DNA of 64,000 bases from Enoplosus armatus (Eukaryota; Chordata; Actinopteri; Centrarchiformes; Enoplosidae): contig NC_092183.1 of the NCBI RefSeq assembly GCF_043641665.1, forward strand, positions 25,935,722-25,999,721, in the 5' to 3' direction. Made by a program: the position numbers and the translations under genes. Under the pieces are notes generated by a model that searched no databases, was not told where the DNA came from, and was given only the letters and a program-made list of their open reading frames with translations. How positions within the stretch are numbered: the first letter of the stretch is position 1; each line of letters starts with the position of its first letter. Below are positions 32,411-41,560 of this stretch, in pieces.

Positions 32411-32568
32411 TTTGTAGAAAAAGAGTCTCCATAGCAACACAGCCACTGACTGAACGGATCTTTGAATTATCAAATTGACTTTGCCCACTGATTATTTGTA
32501 GAAAAGGAGTCTCCATAGCAACACAGTCACTGACTGCAGGGATCTTGAAATTATCAAGTTGACTTTTT
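32411..32568 (+). repeat. 83-bp tandem duplication (two copies)
   Basis: 'tttgtagaaaaagagtctcc' then 'atagcaacacag(c)cactgactg' at 32411 recurs at 32494 as 'tttgtagaaaaggagtctcc', followed by a near-identical continuation through 'ttatcaa(a/g)ttgacttt'. The unit is 83 bp with a handful of substitutions. It lies 90 bp upstream of the exon-like segment at 32653. It could be a minisatellite in its earliest two-copy state or a duplicated regulatory site. Confidence 0.9.
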
Positions 32569-32652
32569 TCCACATTTCCCACCTTTTTCTCCCCAAAGGA
32601 CTCTTACTTAATTACATGTGACAGCGCCGACAAGGTCTTTCTGTATGCTTCA

Positions 32653-32763
32653 GAGTTCATTTGGCTGCCATCATCAGTAACATCAGTGGAATCCACCGAG
32701 CCGGCTCCAGGGGCAGCCATGCATGCTGCCGTCATGACGCTGCCTCCCGGACGCTTCGCACAG
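32653..32763 (+). CDS. candidate coding exon of unknown gene (111 nt)
   Basis: An acceptor-like sequence (pyrimidine-rich 'tctttctgtatgcttcag') is followed by a fully open 111-nt segment ending in CACAG with GTGAGG next, a near-consensus donor. The frame ends exactly at a codon boundary (phase 0). The translation includes SVESTEPAPGAAMHAAVMTL and ends PPGRFAQ. If the donor is not used, the frame continues to 32880 through RRRALLFLLFCLALFLPP, which looks like a signal peptide or membrane anchor. So a first exon starting at ATG 32719 or 32734 is the alternative. The minus strand is also open here, so chance in GC-rich DNA remains possible. I recognise no family. Confidence 0.28.
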
Positions 32764-33180
32764 GTGAGGAGACGTGCTCTGCTGTTTCTCCTGTTCTGTT
32801 TGGCTCTGTTCTTGCCGCCGACGAAAGGCTCGCGTCCCGTGGTGCGTCTTCGTGCTTCTCTCTGTATTAATCCTCTTTGAGTGGTGAATTATGACTGCTT
32901 CACCCTTCTGGAGATTGTCTGCTAAATTATTTGGCTGATTCTATTTTTTTTCATTCACAGCTGCAATGTGTTTTTCTCTCATCAATTGCTGCCATCTTCC
33001 TTGGATTCCTGGACATCGCTGATTGCACTTCCAGCAGTTATTTCATTTCCACGACATTCAACATGATTGATTTTTTTTTTAAGTCTAACTGCTCTACAAA
33101 GTCTTTAATTGGACTTTTTAAACATATTCTCAAAATGACTTGCTTTCCCATCGAAAACAGCTCTCTTGTTGTCATTTTAG

Positions 33181-33447
33181 TTTGTGCCATCTAACTCAAG
33201 AAGCCTCCAAAGACTGAAACCAAGCCAGGACATTCGCAGCTTGTTTGAGCAAGCACAACCTGAGCTCCAATTGGAGACATCACCTGAGACTAATGAATTG
33301 GACGCAGCAAATAACACTGTTCCAGTACGGCTGTATTGGCAACATGCTAAAATAAAATACAGGCTTTTGATTTTTTTTAAATTAAAACTTGAAAAGTTTT
33401 TGTTGGCCAAATATACTTTTGCAAACCAAATACATTCTTTTAGGTAG
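33181..33447 (+). CDS. candidate second exon or degenerate ORF, unknown
   Basis: Preceded by a good acceptor ('ctctcttgttgtcattttag'). Read in phase 0 from 33181, as required by the exon ending at 32763, it stays open for 88 codons to a stop. Its start (VPSNSRSLQRLKPSQDIRSL) and next 30 residues are Glu/Gln/Ser/Asn-rich and protein-like. The last 35 codons are Lys/Phe-rich AT-biased sequence that looks non-coding. No donor of quality is seen, so it would be a terminal exon. A competing acceptor lies at 32960. An N-terminal piece of a dead hAT-type transposase is another possibility. Confidence 0.22.
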   Translation, partial: FVPSNSRSLQRLKPSQDIRSLFEQAQPELQLETSPETNELDAANNTVPVRLYWQHAKIKYRLLIFFKLKLEKFLLAKYTFANQIHSFR

Positions 33448-34395
33448 TATCGGGAACTTCAAACATCACTTTTTGTAACACTAAAACTGGGTTTGCAAAA
33501 GTAAAAAAGTAAAATGTTAAAACATGGTAAGAAAAACGATGTTCTTAATTTGAAAGTATACCTGGAGTTGGTTTATATGTATGGTGTGGGTGAGTATTGG
33601 TGTAATGACCCTAAGCCCCCCCCCCTCCCCCTTCACTTCCCTTCTCATTTGCCACAATATGACAGACGGACACTTAAAACTGGGAGGAAGCTCATAATGA
33701 ATACTTCGGGTAATCCTTGATGAGGGTAATTTGTCACTGACAGACTTCTGTGGGACGACCAAAAAACGTCTGAGACACGCAATCTGTTAGGACGATGATG
33801 ATGGGGCAGGATGGGAGGGAGGAAGAGGAAGAGAGGGGGCTAAGTGAAGTAATGAAGTGGGTGAACAGCCCTGATCCAGGACAGTCGTACTCTGCGTCAT
33901 CAGAGGAGACTTGAACATCTCAGTCACTCAGGAATCCATAAAAGTTTGTCACGCGAAGAAAGATGGCAATATGGGCGTCCATCTGGACACCGGCGGCAGC
34001 GCTGGGCGCGATGCGACGCGTTCTGTGACGCCGACCGACAGGAGCACAGGCTGTTCGGTCACTGCTAACGTGGCGAAACAGATGAGTCATTCCCCGGAAC
34101 CTCCTTCCCAATCAATATGTACCTAATACAGTACAGAAAGATGATAGTTAGATAGATGGACAGGTCCATGTCTCTCGACTAATCACAGGAGTAATTTATG
34201 ACTGTATGATTGCCTAATCTGAAACAGTGACCGTCTCAAAAAGACAACATTGTTATATAGTCTGAAAAGAAATTTGCTTGCCATCAGGTGGGTTCATATA
34301 CATTTCATGAAGGCTTGAGTATTCATTCATGATTCATGATGGCAGCCCGGGATCAGATCAAAGCGTTGGGGAACCAAAAGTATGCCTTTTCTGAT
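33448..34395. other. unassigned non-coding sequence
   Basis: C-rich run near 33617-33632, GGAAGAGGA purines near 33805-33838. No gene is recognised. Open frames at 33911-34126 (+) and 33920-34111 (-) overlap fully. Confidence 0.42.
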
Positions 34396-35060
34396 GTAAA
34401 CTGCAGTTGTTTTACTTACTTTACAAGTAAAAGTCCCTCATTCACAGTTCCACTGAAGTAAAAGTACAGTATGTAAGTATTTTCAGGAAAATGTATTTAA
34501 AGTATCAAAAGTAAAAGCACTCGTTCTACAGAAAAATGAGATGGATTTATATTGTTGGATTGTTAACACTAATACAACAGTGTGTAGTAGTAGCATTTTA
34601 CTGCTGTAGCTGGACACGGTGGATCTAGTTTTAACTACCTTACATGCAGTTGGGTAGTTTCCCAAACCGAGGGGTCGGACTCCTCCCGGGGGGGGGGGGT
34701 CGTGAGAAGATTAACGTGGTTGGAGAGAAGAAAAACAAAGTTTCACGTTTCATATTTTGGACTTTTTCTCTAATCTTTGTGAAACAGTTTTAAATGAAAC
34801 CACCTGAGAGGTTTAGAGGGGAAATCACTCTTTGATGGAACTGCTAACCACTCATAGACAGGAAAAGAGACAAAAGGGCCCCAACTAGACACTGTTCTGT
34901 GCTCTGTGTTTGTTTTTAATGTGAAATCTTAATCTGAAAAGTAACTATAGCTGTCAGATAAGTGTAGTGACGCAGAAGTATAAAGCAGCGGAAAATGGAA
35001 GTACTTAAGTAAAGTACTTCAAAATGGTAGTTAAGTACATTACTTACTTTCCACTACTGG
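34396..35060 (+). repeat. percomorph 'AAGTAAAAGTAC' repeat, interrupted
   Basis: Left part (34396-34657): 'ttgttttacttactttacaa', 'gtaaaagtccctcattcaca', 'gaagtaaaagtacagtatgt' and 'agtatcaaaagtaaaagcac'. Right part (about 34905-35060): 'aatcttaatctgaaaagtaa', 'ctgtcagataagtgtagtga', 'cgcagaagtataaagcagcg' and 'tacttactttccactactgg'. I know these as the two halves of one abundant percomorph repeat, normally joined by about 100 bp of AT-rich sequence. Here another repeat sits between them. Confidence 0.72.
34658..34904 (+). repeat. second repeat nested in the previous one
   Basis: Begins 'gtttcccaaaccgaggggtc', has G12 near 34690 and 'gtcgtgagaagattaacgtg'. It continues 'cttttt(c)tctaatctttgtgaaa', 'tttagaggggaaatcactct' and 'gaactgctaaccactcatag'. 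This is like the teleost 'ggttcccaaccta...ggggtcgcgagatgatt' family. It separates the halves of the host repeat and is therefore the younger insertion. Confidence 0.55.
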
Positions 35061-36000
35061 TTTGGCCTTTCTTCTGTGCTTTAATAATGTATCTCACCTT
35101 ACAACACAACTGCCCTGCCGTGGATATCACTGTTTGTGACTGACAATAATAGGCAGCAATAATTAGATAATCTCTGCAAATAGTCCTCTGCTGCCTCCTA
35201 AAAATGGTGATTATTAGACCTCTATTAACGCTAACACGTATGCTATCAGGTGCTCGACTTTACTTGAGTCCCTTGCGTAGCTGCCTTTATAATGGTGGTT
35301 TTTGCAGTAGTTGCGTGAATTGCCGGAGCATTGACAAACACTGCTAAATGATACAAGGCAGTATCACACATGGGGAAAACCCCCACTGTCAAACAAATAA
35401 GGGCGCTTTATAGTGCTAAATAATTTATGTAGAATATGGACCATTCAAAAAGGCTCAGAGTAAGACATGCACTGGGTAGAAGAAAGGGAGGGATTCACAG
35501 GTCTTGCCTGTGATGTTCACTGAGTAGAGGTCACAGATTGGCTTCCTTTTGGCTCACCATTACAGCAGTAACACGAGCTCACAGACACCCTGGGCAGCAG
35601 ACTCATCCTCATCCTCATCCAGCGCGTCTCGTTCTCACTTGTCGCTGAACTCTGATGTTAAGTGCTCCTCAAAAAGTTCCGTCTCGCTCTCAGACAGGCC
35701 GGCTAATTGGGCAGACCGCTGAAAAACAGGCCGCCGAAGCGGCCCGAGAGAGAAAAACGTGGCGCAGCGAGAGAGACATGAAAAGATTGAGAGACAGACA
35801 AAGCGAGAGGGTCATCCACTAATAAACAGGCGGCGTGTAAAGCAGCAAGTACATCTTCAGAGGGAAAGCTTGTATGAGAGCCACTAGATGTGTGTATTAA
35901 AGAGAGAGTCACTCAGGGTGGGGGGGTGGGGGTGGGGGGGGAGAGAGAGCTGTACAAAGTGTGAGAATGCAAGACAAAGAGAGAAGTGGCGGAGGAGAAA
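35061..36000. other. unassigned sequence with a G-rich tract
   Basis: CATCCT hexamers x3 near 35606. At 35916-35942 a run of GGGGTGGGGGGTGGGGG type has strong quadruplex potential. GAGAGA purines follow. No gene is recognised. Confidence 0.45.
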
Positions 36001-36240
36001 ATCTTCATGACATGAAACAGAAAGCTTGATCAATGGATCCCTCAGTCACCTCGTTAATAAAGACCAGCGCTTTTATTAGACGCGGAGCCTTGCAATATTT
36101 ATACCATGAATATTTCAGAGCACCCGGCAGGAGCCCAGGCACGGAGCGCAAGCCTCGATGCAGCGAAGTCGCAGCTTTCCCTTCCACCCAAGACGGCCAG
36201 GGGAAAGAGTTGAGGTCCTTCATCCTACTTTCTCATTTCA
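36001..36240. promoter_or_regulatory. candidate conserved block containing duplicated element
   Basis: Repeat-free 240 bp with the 53-bp element (36031-36083), 'caatatttataccatgaata' and a GC-rich 3' half. TTTTATTAG within the element matches posterior HOX/CDX-type sites. The context suggests an enhancer-like sequence, not proven. Confidence 0.3.
36031..36083 (+). repeat. 53-bp duplicated element, copy A
   Basis: Aligns without gaps to 38524-38576 with 49 of 53 bases identical. Changes fall at element positions 16, 22, 28 and 29. Positions 30-53 ('agaccagcgcttttattaga' plus 'cgc') are identical. Similarity stops abruptly on both sides. It is not tandem (2.49 kb apart), not low complexity, and not a repeat I know. 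Confidence 0.9.
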
Positions 36241-38523
36241 GTGTAGAGCATTAAAAAGAAAAACGTAAAAAAAAAAAAAGTCGACGAATTTCTTCGGAGT
36301 GGAACTATTCCACAACGCCGCACAGGAAAGCAGAGCAACGATGTAAAATATGTTTAGAATATGTTTAATGTACTGCGCATGGGGGTGCACAGCAGAAGAG
36401 CCCCCACTCAACATGCAGAAATGAATTCTCACCCAAAACAGACCGCCTTCCCCCGATCCGAATAAACCTGAGGGTAAGTAGGAACAAAGGGCATGTCTGA
36501 AGAGTCTGGCTTCTCACGTTCAACTTGAACCTGTTTCAGCTGCTCACAGTGTTGAACAGAAGCCCGAGCTTTCTGTCAACGTGCTGGCAGAACGCTGACA
36601 ACCGCTCACCCTGCCCAGCCTCGTCCTGGAGGCTTCTGGAGGACGAGGACACCGTCGTGTCCTTCTACATGCCTCACAGGTCATCAAGCTGATCTTATAG
36701 GTTATTATTATAGGTTTTTTTCTTCTGTGTGAGCCCATGAGAGCCTTTGCTTTTCTGAAACCACACTTTCAGAAGCTGCTTCTCTCTTTGATGACCATAG
36801 GTTCTCAATCAATCCCAGGCCCGCTTCTACGAGGGAGCGAAAGCACGCGCCCTCAGTTTAATATTTTGCGCCCTCAGTTGAAATTTGAATAGTAACTAAT
36901 ATAATAGAGAGCAAATGATAATAATGTAATAAAATAACAATTGTAATGCAAGCTTGCGCTTCAAGAATTTCATTCCAAGACCTTAATAACTGAATCCTTA
37001 CGCTTACAGATGGATGGCTATAAAGGACCAATCCTACCTTGAATCCTTGAAACCAGAACATGTATGTAACTCCGTAACGTCTTTATTCGGACATAACAGG
37101 GCATTTATGAGTAGAGGTGCAATTCATTGTGATAATTTGTTTACCATTTTTCATTTTTATTATGTTTTATATGAAAAAAGTTGAACTCATAACTATTCAT
37201 TATCCTTTAAACAGAGGGGCGAGACCGGTTGTCACAGTAACCGCAAGGTGGCGAGTGCTGCATTGATACGGCTCAAGACATAACCACGGTGTGTGTGCGT
37301 GGTTCCGATCAGAAAGGGCAAGCACATGCGCAGCAACGCTCAGTGCTGATGGAGCAATGCGGCTTGGCACTGAGGTGTGGAACAGCCTGAGGACGTGTTG
37401 TATGTGTGTATTAGCGCATATAGCCTTGTGCTGTTGCGGCATTTACAGTCAATTCAGACGTGAGCTGTGTTGTAAACTTTTAAAAGTTATAAAAGTCTCA
37501 CAGGATATCGAAAGTCTGTATGAGGCATGAGTGCGAGACGACAACCACCTCGGGTCTATTTTACCGTTAATAACGTTAACATTATGTGAAATTAGCTCGT
37601 CTATCAGTCCAGACCGCACCGCGACTTCTACATTTTTAGAATTTAAAAGCTGCTCACAGCAAATGGATGTGAAATGTCACGAACAGACACTTTGTATACG
37701 CTCTGCAGCATCCCAGCAGGAGGAGTTAGTGCTTAGGCTTTTTTTTTTTCTTCCTTGTATTGAAAATTAAAATAGAAAATTAACGCAGCATATTTTTTAA
37801 CAGGTCTTGTGTGCCTTTGCTGAAATGTATACTTTGCTGAAACTACTTTCTCTCATTATTGCTCAGATTTAAAAAATGAAAAGACAATGAAAACACCTCC
37901 ATTGTGTATGAAAACCTGATAAATATACAGCTCTTTTGCTCTTCATGCTATAGGGTTACTTTCATTGCCATATGGTGATGGTCTTTGTCCTCCCAGAACA
38001 GGGATCCTGCCTAGAAGCTGGTGGTGGGGAGCAGGGGGAGTAGAAAAGAAACACTCCTTGCAAATGGTGCATGCCCTTAACCCTGAACAAGTGGTATTCA
38101 CACATGGAAGACACACTTTGTCATATTGTTAATGACACAGAAATGTAAATAATGTTGCATATTGCAGCTTTTAAACAGAATACTATCGGGGTCCTCTAAA
38201 CCTGCTCAACTTGTACAGGGGCAAAGAGAGTGGTGAAGGGCTTCATTGTGCACGGTTGTACACACAGATACAGATAGCAAAACAATTGTGCAATTAGGAA
38301 AAAAATACACAAGATCAACATGTCAACCTAACCTCAGGCACCGCCTGCAAGGTCACAGTCCGAGATTTATGCACCCGCACGTTGTTTCGTTGTTATCTAA
38401 TCAAATAAAATCCAATGTCCAATCACACTTTCAACCCTCTGGTCCAATGGGATACATTGCATTGTTTCAGTTAGAGAGAGAGAGGCTGCCAGTGTTTGTA
38501 AAATGATTCACTTCTGCCACGGA
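36084..38523. other. unassigned non-coding sequence
   Basis: A13 run near 36268, T-rich run near 37740. Complex GC-moderate DNA at 37200-37440 keeps frames open on both strands without recognisable product. No gene or family is recognised. Confidence 0.42.
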
Positions 38524-38576
38524 CAATGGATCCCTCAGACACCTTGTTAACGAAGACCAGCGCTTTTATTAGACGC
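38524..38576 (+). repeat. 53-bp duplicated element, copy B
   Basis: Second copy of the element at 36031-36083, same orientation. It is followed within 65 bp by a G-rich tract and then by a candidate conserved block. Confidence 0.9.
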
Positions 38577-38637
38577 AAAGTTGATCTTTTCCAGTGTCAG
38601 AAACAACGTTATAATCTGGCAGCCGGGACGTGTTTGG

Positions 38638-38667
38638 AGGGGGTGGGGGGGTGGGGGGGTGGTGGTG
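38638..38667 (+). repeat. G-rich tract with quadruplex potential
   Basis: Runs of 5, 7 and 7 G separated by single T, then GGTGGTGG. Confidence 0.85.
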
Positions 38668-38689
38668 AGCGATTTTTCCATAAGAGGAG

Positions 38690-38930
38690 AATTTGAGGAC
38701 GGGCAATTAAAGAGGCAAAGGAGATCACAGTTTGTGTAGCAGTCATTCTAACACCCTGATGTTGGCATTTAATGAAATATCAGCTTGCAGCCAATCAATG
38801 TCGTCCAACTCAGATATAATGGATCTGAGGCAGTTTCTTGTGTCATTTCACCGTGCATTTATAATATGATTGATCAACCACAGGAGAGCCTTTTAAATCA
38901 CCGCCGATCTGTAATAATAGTTCATCCATT
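38690..38930. promoter_or_regulatory. candidate conserved block with PBX/HOX-like sites
   Basis: Repeat-free, with 'gggcaattaaag', 'gcatttaatgaaatatcagc', 'agccaatcaatgtcg' and TGATTGAT at 38867-38874 (PBX-HOX type), then 'ttttaaatcaccgcc'. Looks like a developmental enhancer; inference only. Confidence 0.25.
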
Positions 38931-39745
38931 ATGAGAAACATACATGACAGTCTTAAAAAAGCTTGTGTTCAGTTTTGACGTACTGCGACTACCAATGGGT
39001 TTCCCTCAGACAAAAAAAAACAACAAAACATCTGAACTCTATTCAAATTATATAGGTCTCCTTCACGTAATCAATTAAAGTATGACAGGACCGTTACTGA
39101 TAGAGCTGCAGTGCCTCACGCAAGAGCATATTTTCTCATCCTTTCTCATACGATCACATTTTACGCGTGATCCAGAGCTGTGGCACAACTCATGAACAGA
39201 TATTCTGCCTTTGCTCTCAAGAGAGAAAAAGGCACTTGTCGACCTAAGAATTGTAAAAAAAAAAATATGAAGGTGAAATATGACAACAAATGTATAACTA
39301 AAACAGACTTAATGGGAAAATGAATATTCCGTCGTCGTCGTCATCATGAGGTTTCGTAGATTTTACGTGTTTGTGGCTGGAAAACCCCTTTCGACGGCCG
39401 CCTCAGGGTCTTTATGTAGATCTCCGTCCATTATCGTCTCGTGCTGCGACTGGCGGTGAAACATCACCTCCTGTAGGCTATGGCACTCTCTCCTCTAACG
39501 TCTCGCGGACTGTCACTGTTTTCGGGTCTCGCCTTTGTCTGCCGATCTCCGAGAGCAGGACTAGGAGTGTCTGCAGTTCTTTTTTTTTTTTCCTCTTTAC
39601 GGCACATTTGTAAAGAGTTTCTTGTCTTATACTTCTGAAGATCTTAAGAGCATCGCACTTATCCTGTTCAGGGTCATGGGAGATGTTTTAAGATGTAATT
39701 GTGCGACATTAAGTTTCATTTTCCTTCTCGGGGGTGGAATAGGAT
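38931..39745. other. unassigned non-coding sequence
   Basis: A-rich runs near 39010 and 39255, (CGT)4 near 39331, T12 near 39580. An 80-codon frame at 39371-39613 is not recognisable. Confidence 0.42.
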
Positions 39746-39775
39746 TGTGTGTGTGTGTGTGTGTGGGTGGGTGGG
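39746..39775. repeat. (GT)n-(GGGT)n microsatellite
   Basis: About ten GT repeats, then GGGTGGGTGGGG. Confidence 0.9.
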
Positions 39776-41339
39776 GAGTCTCAATGCTTGCACTTACTTT
39801 CTAATGGACTCATTGAGGTCAAACCACTTCCATGGTTTCCCCAATCAGCAGATTTACATATCATTGAGTATTTCAGAGAAGTACATTATTACTGCCTTAA
39901 TCTCTCTATAAAATTGAGGTTGTACTTGTGAAAGAAAGGCCCTGTATCCACAGTTCAGAAGTTGATGATACGTAGCAATCTCATTTAAGGAGCTACTGTG
40001 TATTGGTTTTTCCTTTTTTTTTTTGTCCTCCTTTTCTAGGTGCGCTTTTTAATCAACTCCGATGACTCATTATATTACATTACCCCCTATATGCACCCTA
40101 TTTTCCTTTCTAGAAAGTAGTAAAGGCCTTAAAGATAATCTTAAGAAAAGAAAAAAAAAAATAGGCTGAGGCGGAGTTTCTTATCTCACTCTTTATGCAG
40201 AGCAACTGAAGGTTTTGCAAGGCTTGGCGGTAAATGAACTGTGGTGAGGCTGAGAGCGCTCACGGGTCCATAGGACGATCTCTGGCCGCTCCTTCACCTC
40301 CTCCTCATCAGTATTCACCTCCTCTCCCCTCCAATCTCGCCTACACTCCCCCTCGTTCTCTGCGGACGCGAGGGCGGCCTGCAAGGCCGACCGCCCCGCT
40401 TTGAGCGGACTCCTCAGAGGGCCGACTGCTGTTTGAGGCCCAAATGGACGTTAACAGTACTCTCCAACTTTGTTCCTCCTTTATCTCCTTCCCTCTCAAT
40501 TTCTCTTCATTAATCTAGTCTCTCACTTTTCCTTATATACCCCCCTCCTTCCCCTTTCTCTCATTCACCTCTTCCACTCCCCTCCCCTCTCCCTGCGGAC
40601 CGTTCCTGGCCTGTTTAGGTATGCATCATCAAGTGCACATTTAGAGATGTCAGAGAATTGATTGTTCTTTCCTCGCCTTCATCTCCACCTTCTTCTCTTT
40701 GGCTTGTACTCACATCGCTCTCTCTCTCCTATGCATAAGGCAGACTCCCCCAAGTTTTCATTTTTTCATTCATCTCTCTCGATTCCCAGAATCCCCTGGG
40801 GCGTGACAGTCACTGCTGACATCTGTGACACCCTCCACGGTCGTCATTCCCTGAGAAATGAGCTTACGCGTGCGTGTGTCCATGTGTTTGAGTGTGCGCT
40901 ATTTCCCGTGTGCGTTTATGTGCTCGAGTCAGAGACTTAATTTGAGGGATCCCTGCATCTGTGTGCATGTCCGTGAGCCAGTTTGTTTAAGTCTATCTGC
41001 ATGATTGGACATGCTTGTTTCTGTGTGCGAAATGATGTATTCCCTAACCTGTTTGTGTATCTGGTTTTTTTTTGATTCTATGTGCATTCATTCAGACGTA
41101 CGCACATGCGCTTATGTGTGAGTGTGATCGCTGTGTGGCTTCAGGATATATATATATCTGTACGTGTGTGTCGCCTCTTTCAACTTTAAGGTTTTAAAAA
41201 GAGAAAATAACAAATCGAGGACGGATGAAGAGTCTTCTGCTGTTCCAACAGGTTGAAACAGAGGGCCAAGTTGACAGCCTGGGCTGAGGCATTAGCAGTA
41301 GATCACTAGAGCGCAAGATGCAAACCTTCAAGTGATTGT
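39776..41339. other. unassigned; pyrimidine-rich then GT-rich
   Basis: T10 near 40016, A11 near 40150, CT-rich DNA at 40470-40780. Imperfect GTGTG/GTGCGT repeats run from 40865 to 41170, with (AT)6 near 41147. No gene is recognised. Confidence 0.45.
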
Positions 41340-41560
41340 GCGCTCACTGCTAAAATGCCGATGTCCATTTCGTCACGTTTGAGCACAGCACACTTTCTTG
41401 TAATTCTCAATTTACTGGGTGGAATAAATTTCCATTATCTCCCACCCTCAGCCTCTGACTCATTTAATTGCAGTGCGCACGAGATGAAGGCGCAATTAGT
41501 TATAAGAGGCGAAAAAAGGGACAGAAATACAAATTGGGCATTTTAGTGACTAAGCGTATC
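41340..41560. promoter_or_regulatory. candidate conserved non-coding block
   Basis: Repeat-free with 'ctcaatttactgggtggaat', 'ttccattatctcccaccctc', TTTAATTG at 41463-41470 and CAATTAG at 41493-41499, flanking 'cagtgcgcacgagatgaagg'. Two homeodomain cores close together in complex sequence; inference only. Confidence 0.25.

Noticed and set aside
32961..33194. Exon starting at the acceptor 32960 (hydrophobic 77-codon frame)
   Set aside because: Good acceptor and phase-compatible, but AT-rich, with a TTTTTTTTT run translated as Phe and no domain; less protein-like than the 33181 alternative.
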